Source of the DNA: a virus
Strand: one strand, 5' to 3'
DNA: 24,293 nucleotides
Virus record (IMG/VR): IMGVR_UViG_3300030012_002261
Coordinates: 1-24,293 of that record
Part shown: piece by piece, positions 6,851-15,494 of the stretch
How positions within the stretch are numbered: position 1 is the stretch's first letter
Layout: the number at the start of each line of letters is the position of its first letter
Position numbers and translations under genes: made by a program
Notes under the pieces: generated by a model
What the model saw: only the letters and a program-made list of their open reading frames with translations
Database searches by the model: none
What the model was told of the DNA's origin: nothing

Positions 6851-9002
6851 TATTATCGTAAAGTTTAAACCAATGGGTCAAAAACAACTCATTGAAGCTA
6901 TTAAAAAATTAGAAACAGCACAAGGTAAAGCGACAGCAGCTACAAAGAAAAATAGGTTAGAAACTGGTAGGTTGCGTGGCAGTATGTCAGGATTAGAAAA
7001 AAGTTTCGCTACTATTCGTTCAAATATGTTGCTTTATAGTTTTGCAATGAGTTTAGGTATCAGGCAAATGGGTTTATTTGCACAACAAGCAGCCAAAATA
7101 CAAACTATGGAAAAAGCCTTTGATAATCTTACTGGAGGTGCAGATAATGCAACCATAGCTATAAATAAATTAAGACAAGCAACTGATGGCACTATTTCAG
7201 ATTTTCATTTATTTCAACAAGCTAACAACGCTATGATTCTTGGTTTGAGTACAAACTCTGATGAAATGGCACAAATGTTTGATATGGCACAAAGATTAGG
7301 TGATGCTTTAGGTAGAGATGTCAAAACTTCAATAGAATCTTTAGTTACTGGTATCGGTCGTCAATCAAGACTGATGCTTGACAACATTGGTATTATTGTA
7401 AAAGCAGATGATGCTTATAGAAGCTATGCAGCAGAAATAGGTAAAACGGCTGATACATTAACTCAATCTGAAAAAAAACAAGCATTTATGAACGCTGCTT
7501 TAGATGCAGCAAGAGAAAAATTAGAATCTTTACCACAAGAAGTAATAACAGCAGATAAAAAGTTTCAACAATTTTCTGCTTCAATAGAAAATTTACAAAA
7601 AACTATTGGAGATACTTTATTACCAGACGTTTTAGATTTAACTGTTGCTATTACTGATATGGCAAATGCTTTTGATGCTGAAAGAGCTCAAGCATACGCA
7701 ACTGTTATAAAAGTAGGTTTAGTAGGAGGTATGGTTTTATATGCTGAAGCTGTTATGAAAGCTGTAATAGCACAAAAAATGTTAGGGTGGCCTTTATTAA
7801 TTGGTACTATAGTTACTATGGCATCTGAATTGGTGGTGTTAAGTGGAATTTTTGAAGGAGCAGGGGATTCTGTAAATAAAGCTGAACAATCAACTTCTGC
7901 TTATTTAAAAAGTTTAGTTAGTATGAAAAAAGAAGATATTGTTAAAGAACTTGACAAACAACAAAAATCACAATCAGATTTAAACAAACAATTAAAAGAT
8001 AGAGGTATTAATACAAAAGAAACCACAAATTTAGATTTAATAGCTAAACAAATTATAGATGGCCAAACAACATCAATTCAAGATAATGTATTTGTGTATC
8101 AAAATTTAAACAAACAAAAAGACCAATTTAATAAAGTTACTAAAGAAAGTAATGCAGATTTAGCATTAAATAAACAAGAGGTTGATAGTAATGTTGAAAC
8201 TTTAACAGAATATCTTGAAATATTAGAGGCTGGATTTGATACTGTTCAATCTTATACAGATTCTCAAGGAAATGCTTTAGAAATGTATGGAAAAACAAGA
8301 GAATCACAAAAAGAAACTTTAGATGCTCAAATGATAGAGCTTGAAAATTTACTTAAATTAGAAAAAGGTAATAAAGAATATGTTGCTGTATTAGAAATGC
8401 TTAAAAATAAAAAAGCAGCTATTTTACAAGCAGAATTACAAGCACAATTAAAAACATATTCAAGAATGGCTCAAGGCATAGCCACAGTAGCTGATGCTAT
8501 GGGAGCAGGAGCAAAAGAAGTTGCAGCTATACAAGCAGCAGGTGCTTTAGTTGATGCGTTTGCTGGTGCTTCAGCAGCAAGATTTAATGCTAACAAAGCT
8601 AATTTGCCTGTTCCAATTCCTGGTTTAATGTATGCTATTGAACTTGCAGCAGGATTAGCTAATGCAAGAGCTGTTGCTATGGCTGCTAATAAAGTAGGTG
8701 GAGGAGCTTCTGGTGCTGGTGGAGTATACGGAAAATTTGAACAAGGTGGTTATGTTGGTGGTAGACCACACTCACAAGGTGGTACTATTATAGAAGCAGA
8801 ACGTGGCGAGTTTGTAATGAGTAGAAATGCAGTAGAATCTATCGGCTTAGAAACACTTAACCAAATGAATCAAACAGGTGGTGGTGGAAACATCAATGTA
8901 AACGTATCAGGTAATGTTTTAACACAAGATTTTGTAGAAGGTGAACTTGCAGAATCAATTAAAGAAGCTGTCCGTAGAGGTAGCGATTTTGGTATCGGTT
9001 AA
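6843..9002 (+). CDS. Tail tape measure protein (719 aa)
   Basis: Starts eight bases inside the end of the frameshifted chaperone, the usual place for this gene. Long helical stretches dominate. A hydrophobic segment lies at about residues 288-338 (VGLVGGMVLYAEAVMKAVIA, then WPLLIGTIVTMASELVVLSG), as expected for a tape measure that is later ejected into the cell envelope. A coiled-coil-rich region follows (about 365-540). An Ala-rich segment and a Gly-rich C-terminus with FEQGGYVGGRPHSQGG and ERGEFVMSRNAVESIG are typical of tape measure ends. From the usual 0.15 nm per residue, the tail would be about 110 nm, an estimate only. Confidence 0.88.
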   Translation: MSDIIVKFKPMGQKQLIEAIKKLETAQGKATAATKKNRLETGRLRGSMSGLEKSFATIRSNMLLYSFAMSLGIRQMGLFAQQAAKIQTMEKAFDNLTGGADNATIAINKLRQATDGTISDFHLFQQANNAMILGLSTNSDEMAQMFDMAQRLGDALGRDVKTSIESLVTGIGRQSRLMLDNIGIIVKADDAYRSYAAEIGKTADTLTQSEKKQAFMNAALDAAREKLESLPQEVITADKKFQQFSASIENLQKTIGDTLLPDVLDLTVAITDMANAFDAERAQAYATVIKVGLVGGMVLYAEAVMKAVIAQKMLGWPLLIGTIVTMASELVVLSGIFEGAGDSVNKAEQSTSAYLKSLVSMKKEDIVKELDKQQKSQSDLNKQLKDRGINTKETTNLDLIAKQIIDGQTTSIQDNVFVYQNLNKQKDQFNKVTKESNADLALNKQEVDSNVETLTEYLEILEAGFDTVQSYTDSQGNALEMYGKTRESQKETLDAQMIELENLLKLEKGNKEYVAVLEMLKNKKAAILQAELQAQLKTYSRMAQGIATVADAMGAGAKEVAAIQAAGALVDAFAGASAARFNANKANLPVPIPGLMYAIELAAGLANARAVAMAANKVGGGASGAGGVYGKFEQGGYVGGRPHSQGGTIIEAERGEFVMSRNAVESIGLETLNQMNQTGGGGNINVNVSGNVLTQDFVEGELAESIKEAVRRGSDFGIG

Positions 9003-12000
9003 TGCTGACGTTACCTCCTAAATTTAAACAAGCACTAGGTAATGGTACTAGAACGTCTTTATACCCTTTGGTTAGGATATATAAGGGTGTACAGATAGAT
9101 GATCCATTAGATTCGGCAACAGAAGTTATTAATTTATCAATTAAGGAAACAAACATAGGTGGTGAGGCGTATAATGGTTTACTACTTAATAGTCCTTCTA
9201 TTAGCTCAAAAGCAGATATTATAAACAATAAATACACAATTTCGAGTGTATCCCTGTCTATATCAAATGCTCCCTATAATGGCAAGATTTTCTCAGACGA
9301 TATTCCTAGTTTACTTAATGCAGTAGTACAAGTGTATTATGCTGCTAATGGATTAGATAGTTTAGATGATTGTCTTTTAGTCTATACAGGTACTATTAGA
9401 CGTTATAGTCAATCGGCAGAAACTTTAAACCTTACACTAGAAGATCTAACTGAACAAAAACTTAAAACACAAATACCATCTACTTTAATAGATGATGCTG
9501 ATTCTTATACTGATGAACAGTTAGGGCAACCTTATCCTATGGTATATGGATATGTTGATAAATCGCCTGTAATACTTAATAAATTTGATAGTTTGGCTAT
9601 AGATAAGCCTGAGATAGAAATCAAGGGTATATGGTCTAAAATAGCAAAAATAAACTATAAAAATGAATATATGAATAACCAAAATTATCTTATATCTACA
9701 GGATTTTTAAAAGAAAATGCTTTTTTATATATTTATAACAATGCTTATTTACCAATAATGGAAGAAATTCCTAGTTATTTTGGAAGTAGACCTTATGACC
9801 AATTAGATGGTTTTACATATACGTTTGAAAGTAATGTATCGCCAAAAATTAATTTAAATTCTAATAATTTTCTATATGAAGAATATCACGAAGTAACTAC
9901 AGAAGAAGACGGCGAAGAAGTTACTAGAACAGAAGGAAAAGGAAATGTTGGTATTGCCACTCGTATATATAGACCTGTAGTTAAAGTTAGTTTTTTTGCT
10001 AATAATTTAAGCACATACAATAGATTTGAAGATTATTTTGCAGGTTCAACTAATAAGTTTTTTGGTTTTAGTGATGTAAACAATTTAGAAATGAGCAAAA
10101 CAATTAGAAATGCAAGTTTGGAAAGTGATTCAGACCCTGTTGATGAAAACATTAATAATATTCAGTCAAATGCAGATGATTTATATGAAAATAATTGGAA
10201 CGATACTAACGAAGAAGGTTTGTTTAGTTGGTGGAAAACTACTGAACTAAATGATGCTAGTGGTACTGATGATGAAGATGGAATATTTGATGATAAAGAT
10301 TTAAATTGGCAAGGCGAAGGAGTAAACGCACAATTTCCTATAAATTGGATTCAAAACAATGATGATAAATCAGGTATTTGTATGGATTCTCAACTTAGAC
10401 AAGATAAAGAAGGTGGTTCTTATGCTAGATTAGAATTTAATACTGATGTTGCTAGTTTTCCTTGTGTAACTAAAATATTTTATTATATAGATTATTTTGC
10501 TCCTTCAAATATTGATACACAAGTAGGTGATGATATTGAGGCTGAACCTACTGCTTTTTGGGTAGAAAGAAATCTTATAGAAAGAAAACGTAATGATGTT
10601 GATAGATTTCATAAAATTACAGAAAAAAATAATTGGGAAATTAATTACGATGAAGAAGATTGGATAACATATTGTGAAGTTCCTAATGCACAACACGATT
10701 TTGATAGTTCTAATATAAATAATGATTTTAGAGTATCAACTTTAGGTGCTATAAATGATTTAAATGATTATCACAATATTATTTTAAATTTTGGTAGCAC
10801 AGATTCTTACGATAGTATACAATGGGGAGTGCCACAGTTATTAGGTAATACCAATAAAATATCATCTTGTATTGCTAACTTAAAACAATTTTATGTAACT
10901 CAAGACGTATTGGCAACAGAATATACTACACAAGACTATTATGCTAGTATAAAAGGTAGGGTAGATGATAATGAAAATGTTATTTCTAAATCTCAAGATA
11001 TTTTACAAAATATATTAGAAAAAGAATTGAATTTCGGTAAAGATATTGTTATGCCAGAAACAGATGATGATTATATTCATAGCTTTTCTATGAATGAGCA
11101 ACAAGAAGCTAAAAGTGTTATTGAAAATTTATTTAAATCTTCAATTTATATACCTTCTTTTGATAGTACTGGTAATTTTAAAATTATTGATCTTAAACAA
11201 AATATAGAAGATTATGAGCAGTTTGAAACTATAGATAATTTAGACATTATTAAATACTCTTTTGGTCTTACAAAATTAGAAGATGTTAAAAATCAAATCA
11301 ATGTTAAGTACAAAAAAGATTATGGTTCAGGTGATTTTGCCGAAGAAACTACTTATGGTATAGAAGATAACAATGGTAATTTTTTAAATACATTAGACGA
11401 ATTAACACAAGAATTAACTCCTGATATGTTATATGAGCTTAGTTACTATGGAATGAAAGACGAAGATGCTAAACTAGAAATAGAATCTGAATACATTAGA
11501 GATAAAGATACAGCAAGAAAACTACAAAGAAGATTATTGATGTGGTATGCTAATCAGCACTTAACAATGAAATTAGATCTTCCTCCTAGTTATATGCACT
11601 TAGAATCAGGTGATTATTTGAGATTTGATGAACTTATAGGTGGTAAACTTGCTTTTGGTTTTGATTACACACAAGAGTTTGTCAAAAATGGACAACTTAT
11701 ATATCCTGTGTTTTTTGTTACTAAGGTAGCAAAATCTTTAAGTAAAGTAAGTTTAGAGTTAGTGCAAGTACATCGTGGCGACTTTGGTATGAATGATGAT
11801 GATTTAGGATTTTACAACATACCTAACCCTTATGAAAGTGATATATATCAAGATGAAGTTATAGATGAAGAAGATACATATTTTGAAGGGTCTTGGTATC
11901 AAGATAACGCAAATTTAAACACAGGTGCAATATCAGCAATAACAAATACAAATTATGAAACAAGTATAGAGTATGAATTGAATCTTGTTTTTGTAAATGC

Positions 12001-12427
12001 TAATATTTCTTATGATGGAGAACCTTTAACAAATGGTATGGACGCTACAAATTTGGTTAATTCATACATAGTTGAAAATAATTCTATTTATGGTGATAAT
12101 GTAGATATATCAATCAAATTAAATAATGAAAACGTGGAATTTTTAGATGATAATACACAAGCAACCTTATTGTATAAACTAAAAGTTAAATCTAATATTA
12201 ATGATGATTTTTATGAATTACAGTTTAACCAGCAAATAGAAAAAGAAACTGATGTATTATTAGGTGATTTAAATGGTGATGGTGGTTTAAATATTTTAGA
12301 TGTAGTTCAATTAGTACAAATGATAGTTAATGCAGATGAATATGAGCCTATAGCTGATATGAATGGTGATGGTCAAAATAATGTTTTAGATGCTATAATT
12401 ATGGTAAACTTAATATTAGGAAATTAA
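9002..12427 (+). CDS. Large tail-tip/baseplate hub protein with C-terminal dockerin-like domain
   Basis: A 1141-residue protein whose ATG overlaps the tape measure stop, the normal position for distal tail or central hub proteins. The N-terminal about 200 residues (LPPKFKQALGNGTRTSLYPL...; TGTIRRYSQSAETLNLTLED) resemble baseplate hub start domains. The middle is rich in Asp, Asn and Tyr. Residues about 985-1080 form a beta-rich segment. Residues 1084-1141 carry two EF-hand-like loops, DLNGDGGLNILD (1089-1100) and DMNGDGQNNVLD (1119-1130), each followed by a hydrophobic helix. This is the dockerin type I pattern DxNxDGxxNxxD twice. Calcium binding is expected from those residues; the partner is unknown. 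Confidence 0.75.
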   Translation: MLTLPPKFKQALGNGTRTSLYPLVRIYKGVQIDDPLDSATEVINLSIKETNIGGEAYNGLLLNSPSISSKADIINNKYTISSVSLSISNAPYNGKIFSDDIPSLLNAVVQVYYAANGLDSLDDCLLVYTGTIRRYSQSAETLNLTLEDLTEQKLKTQIPSTLIDDADSYTDEQLGQPYPMVYGYVDKSPVILNKFDSLAIDKPEIEIKGIWSKIAKINYKNEYMNNQNYLISTGFLKENAFLYIYNNAYLPIMEEIPSYFGSRPYDQLDGFTYTFESNVSPKINLNSNNFLYEEYHEVTTEEDGEEVTRTEGKGNVGIATRIYRPVVKVSFFANNLSTYNRFEDYFAGSTNKFFGFSDVNNLEMSKTIRNASLESDSDPVDENINNIQSNADDLYENNWNDTNEEGLFSWWKTTELNDASGTDDEDGIFDDKDLNWQGEGVNAQFPINWIQNNDDKSGICMDSQLRQDKEGGSYARLEFNTDVASFPCVTKIFYYIDYFAPSNIDTQVGDDIEAEPTAFWVERNLIERKRNDVDRFHKITEKNNWEINYDEEDWITYCEVPNAQHDFDSSNINNDFRVSTLGAINDLNDYHNIILNFGSTDSYDSIQWGVPQLLGNTNKISSCIANLKQFYVTQDVLATEYTTQDYYASIKGRVDDNENVISKSQDILQNILEKELNFGKDIVMPETDDDYIHSFSMNEQQEAKSVIENLFKSSIYIPSFDSTGNFKIIDLKQNIEDYEQFETIDNLDIIKYSFGLTKLEDVKNQINVKYKKDYGSGDFAEETTYGIEDNNGNFLNTLDELTQELTPDMLYELSYYGMKDEDAKLEIESEYIRDKDTARKLQRRLLMWYANQHLTMKLDLPPSYMHLESGDYLRFDELIGGKLAFGFDYTQEFVKNGQLIYPVFFVTKVAKSLSKVSLELVQVHRGDFGMNDDDLGFYNIPNPYESDIYQDEVIDEEDTYFEGSWYQDNANLNTGAISAITNTNYETSIEYELNLVFVNANISYDGEPLTNGMDATNLVNSYIVENNSIYGDNVDISIKLNNENVEFLDDNTQATLLYKLKVKSNINDDFYELQFNQQIEKETDVLLGDLNGDGGLNILDVVQLVQMIVNADEYEPIADMNGDGQNNVLDAIIMVNLILGN

Positions 12428-12937
12428 ATGAAATACGATAAAACAAAATTAGGTTATGGTAAATCGTCAATTATATGTAATGATGGCGAATGTTCTATAG
12501 AATCTAATGTAGATATACTAGGTATAGAGATTGATTTTGTAGGTACAGCAGATATTACGCCAACACTTCCAGATGGTTGGATAATGCAAGGAAATAAAAA
12601 TAAAATGCTACTAATAGGGTTACAAGGCTCACCTATTAAAAATCAAAAACTATTCACTTATGAGGGTAGTTTTACGATAAAAAAGGTAATCGTAGCAAAC
12701 AATGAAGCTAAACGTATAATATGCAATATAGAAAAAGTAAACCCAACTTGGACTGAGCAAAATTGGTCTATTGATATTGAGGCAGATCAATGGGATAATT
12801 TCAAAAGTAAAGTAAAAAAAGGTAAGGCGACAACAACTAAGTACAATCTACCTGATTATGGATTACCAGAAGCACAACCAACTAAAAAAACAAAAATTAA
12901 AACCCAAACAAGACGTAGTAGTACAGGAGGATATTAA
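12428..12937 (+). CDS. Hypothetical tail protein (169 aa)
   Basis: Begins directly after the TAA of the tail-tip gene and ends in a TAATG overlap with the next gene, so it belongs to the tail operon. The N-terminus (YDKTKLGYGKSSIICNDGEC) and middle are strand-rich with an acidic core. The C-terminus is Lys/Thr rich (KKTKIKTQTRRSSTGGY) and probably disordered. Three cysteines lie within the first 30 residues or so and one near residue 98. No domain is recognised. By position it may be a tail-tip accessory or a protein assembled on the hub, but nothing in the sequence proves this. Confidence 0.65.
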   Translation: MKYDKTKLGYGKSSIICNDGECSIESNVDILGIEIDFVGTADITPTLPDGWIMQGNKNKMLLIGLQGSPIKNQKLFTYEGSFTIKKVIVANNEAKRIICNIEKVNPTWTEQNWSIDIEADQWDNFKSKVKKGKATTTKYNLPDYGLPEAQPTKKTKIKTQTRRSSTGGY

Positions 12938-13998
12938 TGGGAAAGCAAGTTAAAACGCCAAGATTTTATGTAGATATGGTAACATTTTTACACGCCACAG
13001 GACAACTAGGTTGGGATTCAACGTCTAAAGGTGGTGCAGAACTTCTGTATATGAATTGTGCTAATCCATTTTTAGAGTTAGAAGAATCTGATGACCCACA
13101 AGTTAAGTTTATTTTAGGTAGCACTTCTAACAATCCTATTAAATCATCTTTTCCTATAAACTTTTGTGCTTTATTAAATCATAATCTTGGTAGTGATTCT
13201 AATCATTTTAGTATAATAGGCAAAGGTGGATATGCTGATGACTTAGAAATAGATTTGACAGCAGATACTGTTAATATTCTTAATTATTACCCAAAACCAT
13301 ACTATAATGGAACAAGTATATTTACCTTTAATGAGGAAAATGATTATTTTAATAGCTTTAATTTATCATACAATGCAAATCAATTTGATGAATATACACA
13401 TCAATTAGGCTCTTTTGTTTTAGGGAAGTATTTTGATGCTCCAAATAGTCCTGATTTAAACCTTACAATGTCAAGACGATTTGATGGTATTAAACGTCAA
13501 AAAACTGTAGGTGGTAAAACACTAGCCAACATCTACTATGATGGACCAACAGAATGGACTATGAATGATAGATACAATGGTACTTACAAATATCCACCAT
13601 TTGAATTAGATTATCCTGATGATTCAACAGAAGAACAAAATGGTCAGTTTAGACCTAAAAGTGGTTTAGGTAGAAAAGGTCTTAGAAGCTGGAAGCTTAC
13701 ATTTTCATATATAGCAGAAAGTGATATGTGGATAGATAATGAAGTATCTAATATATTTGTATCTGGTGGCTCTGCTGGATCAGGTGATAATGATAATTCA
13801 ATGTTATCAGATAATAGTTTTAATTTTGTGTGGAATTGTACATTAGGTGGTACTCTGCCATTTATATTCACAGACGATAAAGATTCTAACGAACCTGATA
13901 GATATGCTATATGTAATTTTAGGGAAAATAGTTTAAGTGTACAACAAGTAGCTTTTAATACTTATAAAGTAAGTATGACTATTGATGAGATTGCTTAG
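12937..13998 (+). CDS. Putative tail-tip/minor tail protein (353 aa)
   Basis: Last gene of the rightward virion block, coupled to its neighbour by TAATG after AGGAGG. It has an aromatic- and Asn-rich, strand-rich composition with features of minor tail proteins: FYVDMVTFLHATGQLGW at the start, a strand-turn core with SFPINFCALLNHNLGSDSNH, and GLRSWKLTFSYIAESDMWID around residue 250. No catalytic motif is visible. Its last 20 bases overlap the end of the convergent minus-strand gene at 13979, leaving no room for an intergenic terminator. I would describe it as a tail structural protein of unknown detail. Confidence 0.65.
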   Translation: MGKQVKTPRFYVDMVTFLHATGQLGWDSTSKGGAELLYMNCANPFLELEESDDPQVKFILGSTSNNPIKSSFPINFCALLNHNLGSDSNHFSIIGKGGYADDLEIDLTADTVNILNYYPKPYYNGTSIFTFNEENDYFNSFNLSYNANQFDEYTHQLGSFVLGKYFDAPNSPDLNLTMSRRFDGIKRQKTVGGKTLANIYYDGPTEWTMNDRYNGTYKYPPFELDYPDDSTEEQNGQFRPKSGLGRKGLRSWKLTFSYIAESDMWIDNEVSNIFVSGGSAGSGDNDNSMLSDNSFNFVWNCTLGGTLPFIFTDDKDSNEPDRYAICNFRENSLSVQQVAFNTYKVSMTIDEIA

Positions 13999-14329
13999 CG
14001 TTCGGCAGAACTATACCCATATCTATAACTGCCCATCTTTTTATAGTTTCCAGAAGTTCAGTAAACTCTGGCTTTGATAGTTGTTTAGTAGATCCAATAT
14101 CATACTTTTCTTTTATAACATTGTGCATTTCGTGTTCTGTGTAGCCTAGTTCTTTCGCCAGTATTCTTATAATAACTCTATAATAGGCATTTTGTTGGGG
14201 AGAACGCACTTTTTCGGCAGGTTTTATTTCTAAGTGAACATCACCCTCAATTTGACGTAAATAATCCCTAAATCCAAGATTATCATCTAGGGTAAGTTTG
14301 CCTTGTTCTACTTTACCTGCAAATTTCAT
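13979..14329 (-). CDS. NinB-like recombination protein (116 aa)
   Basis: I place the start at ATG 14329, which forms an ATGA overlap with the upstream HNH gene; an earlier in-frame start at 14371 would lie inside that gene. The protein begins MKFAGKVEQGKLTLDD. It contains RSPQQNAYYRVIIRILAKEL and ends with FTELLETIKRWAVIDMGIVL, the layout of phage NinB/Orf-like proteins (the S-x-x-Q-N motif before a helix, then a helix with RWA). Lambda NinB binds single-stranded DNA and helps recombination. The SSB-like, annealing and Hjc-like genes on the same strand fit a recombination module. Family assignment is from motif recall. Confidence 0.6.
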   Translation of the reverse strand: MKFAGKVEQGKLTLDDNLGFRDYLRQIEGDVHLEIKPAEKVRSPQQNAYYRVIIRILAKELGYTEHEMHNVIKEKYDIGSTKQLSKPEFTELLETIKRWAVIDMGIVLPNAKQSHQ

Positions 14330-14583
14330 TCTGCGAAATATCCTCTCAATAAATAAAATGCTTCTTTCCATAGACTAATACCATAAGTCCACTCAAAATC
14401 TTTTATACCCATATCGTGTCTTTCTCTATGGTGTTTACGGCAAAGAGGCACACAAGAGTAGTCTTTAAGACCACCCTTGTTTGCTCCACCCATACCCAAA
14501 TGTTCCAAATGGTCAGGGTCTACTGGCGACACTCCACACACCAAACAATTCTTAGACTTAATATATTTAAGGTAATCTTTCAT
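14326..14583 (-). CDS. HNH-type zinc nuclease-like protein (85 aa)
   Basis: The start at ATG 14583 overlaps the stop of the upstream 32-codon gene (TAATG); a TTG two codons earlier is less likely. Zinc ligands are visible as C13xxC16 and C44xxxC48, with a D24-H25 pair and the HHRERH motif at 51-56. This is the HNH treble-clef layout found in small phage nucleases of the NinG/DUF968 type. Such proteins nick or cut DNA in replication, recombination or packaging. It sits directly upstream of the NinB-like gene, which recalls the lambda nin region. It is short, a bare domain, so activity is not certain. Confidence 0.7.
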   Translation of the reverse strand: MKDYLKYIKSKNCLVCGVSPVDPDHLEHLGMGGANKGGLKDYSCVPLCRKHHRERHDMGIKDFEWTYGISLWKEAFYLLRGYFAE

Positions 14584-14681
14584 TAGCAAAGCTCAAGAAA
14601 TCGCATTATAACTGCATACCAGAATAAGAATCCAAGCACACCTATTGTTGTATAAACCATAACATTAGTCCATCTAACCAT
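14583..14681 (-). CDS. Tiny single-span membrane protein (32 aa)
   Basis: A 32-codon frame with AAGGAA upstream of its ATG. It overlaps the preceding small gene by eight bases and the HNH start by one (TAATG). Most of the peptide is hydrophobic: MVYTTIGVLGFLFWYAVIM forms one predicted membrane span, with a short basic N-terminus (MVRW). No family is recognised. Together with the next listed gene it forms a pair of tiny overlapping membrane proteins in the middle of replication genes. A lysis, superinfection-exclusion or membrane-tether role is possible, but nothing proves one. Confidence 0.55.
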   Translation of the reverse strand: MVRWTNVMVYTTIGVLGFLFWYAVIMRFLELC

Positions 14682-14784
14682 TTCTTTCCTTTCTTCTGTA
14701 ATACATTTCAACCGATTCTATTATAATAGCCATAATAAGTATCATACCTATTGCAACTAATGCAAATCCAAATATTACTTCCAT
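14674..14784 (-). CDS. Tiny single-span membrane protein (36 aa)
   Basis: A 36-codon frame with the strong ribosome binding site AAGGAGAA before ATG 14784, starting one base after the stop region of the 47-residue gene upstream. The N-terminal 22 residues are a hydrophobic span (EVIFGFALVAIGMILIMAII). They are followed by an amphipathic basic tail with Tyr-Tyr-Arg-Arg and Lys-Glu-Arg. This predicts an N-out/C-in single-pass inner-membrane protein. The C-terminus overlaps the start of the 32-residue gene by eight bases. Size and layout resemble small phage membrane peptides, but no specific family is identified. Confidence 0.6.
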   Translation of the reverse strand: MEVIFGFALVAIGMILIMAIIIESVEMYYRRKERNG

Positions 14785-14785
14785 T

Positions 14786-14929
14786 CTATTCTCCTTTTAG
14801 TTTATTAAACCATTGATCTATTAAATCACTTGGCTCAATCAGCTCTTGATGTTTCTCGGCTTCATCTCTATTCAGAAACTTCTTGCCGTCTTTTGTTATC
14901 CATACAAAGTGTAATTCTTTTTTGATCAT
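14786..14929 (-). CDS. Small hypothetical protein (47 aa)
   Basis: Starts at ATG 14929 after TTGGAG, seven bases upstream, and ends one base before the next small gene starts. The sequence begins MIKKELHFVWITKDGKKFLN, which reads as a strand-turn-strand, then an acidic helix (RDEAEKHQELIEPSD). No known domain. Its leader is the folded element 14946-15012, so its translation or mRNA end could be set by that structure. The gene is supported by the ribosome binding site, spacing and codon frame, and its function is unknown. Confidence 0.6.
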   Translation of the reverse strand: MIKKELHFVWITKDGKKFLNRDEAEKHQELIEPSDLIDQWFNKLKGE

Positions 14930-14945
14930 AAATTCTCCAATTTTA

Positions 14946-15012
14946 AGAGATAGTGCGAAGAAAGGGAAACGCTAAAGGTGGGAAGAATGAATAAAACCCA
15001 CCACCTATCTCT
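14946..15012 (-). other. Intercistronic folded RNA element A (outer stem plus inner hairpins)
   Basis: On the minus-strand transcript an 8-bp outer stem pairs AGAGATAG (15012-15005, containing the stop codon of the Hjc-like gene) with CTATCTCT (14953-14946). Inside lies a 6-bp GC-rich hairpin, GGTGGG 15002-14997 with CCCACC 14982-14977, and a weaker three-base GCG/CGC hairpin. The closing strand ends seven bases before the TTGGAG of the next gene. This would make a three-way junction. There is no T-run typical of a terminator and no hammerhead core. It is a real inverted-repeat layout; the function is inferred only. Confidence 0.5.
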
Positions 15013-15304
15013 TTTTATCAACTAACCAATCATTTAATTCTTGTACGACATACATCTTTCCTCTGTCCTCTTTTATAACTTGTATATCAACGTGTTCTGA
15101 GGGTTTAATCCATTTCGGCAAAGCCTTACGTACTTTAGCTTGTACTTTAATCTCATCATCAATAAGTATGTCTACTTCTTCGTGGTGTCCAAATGCTCTG
15201 CCGTTACTTCCCCAGCTTCTCACACATTTAATTTCGTGAAGCTCTACTGCTTGTACAATCTCACGTTCAAATCTATTACCTTTTGCTTTACTTTTGTTCG
15301 GCAT
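15005..15304 (-). CDS. Hjc-like PD-(D/E)XK nuclease (putative Holliday junction resolvase)
   Basis: A 99-residue protein with the layout of small archaeal/phage resolvases. It has a basic start with KGNRFEREIV (Glu13/Glu15), then VRSWGSNGRA, the acidic VDILID with Asp45, then QAKVRK with Lys57. In Hjc the second carboxylate before the Lys is usually Glu. Here the position reads Gln55, a possible variation of the (D/E)xK half. Such enzymes cut four-way DNA junctions after recombination or before packaging. It lies among recombination genes, overlaps the upstream zinc-ribbon gene by 17 bases, and its stop forms part of folded element A. Family assignment is good, exact substrate is not shown. 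Confidence 0.7.
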   Translation of the reverse strand: MPNKSKAKGNRFEREIVQAVELHEIKCVRSWGSNGRAFGHHEEVDILIDDEIKVQAKVRKALPKWIKPSEHVDIQVIKEDRGKMYVVQELNDWLVDKKR

Positions 15305-15494
15305 TATAATCCTCTTTCAAATCATTAATTCTATCTTGTAAAGTATCTATATCGTCAAAACCATTTAATTGTATAACCATATCAGTCATAGAAGAAACAC
15401 ACCAAACACAAAATGCAACTGGACTTATTCCAAATTGACCAATTATATCGCCATTATCTTCTTCTATCTTACTATCACAAATATTACAATTCAT
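15288..15494 (-). CDS. Small zinc-ribbon-like protein (68 aa)
   Basis: The start overlaps the upstream stop (TAATG) with AGAGGAT upstream. Two Cys pairs are seen, C3xxC6 and C29xxC32, consistent with a four-Cys zinc ribbon. The C-terminal half is an acidic helix (FDDIDTLQDRINDLKEDY). Small zinc ribbons in phage early regions often bind DNA or host transcription proteins, but no target can be named. The gene end overlaps the Hjc-like gene by 17 bases, so the two are probably co-translated. Confidence 0.65.
   Translation of the reverse strand: MNCNICDSKIEEDNGDIIGQFGISPVAFCVWCVSSMTDMVIQLNGFDDIDTLQDRINDLKEDYNAEQK

Noticed and set aside
15140-15328. Plus-strand open frame of 62 codons
   Set aside because: Shadow of the Hjc-like minus-strand gene; aromatic and Cys-rich composition, no ribosome binding site.
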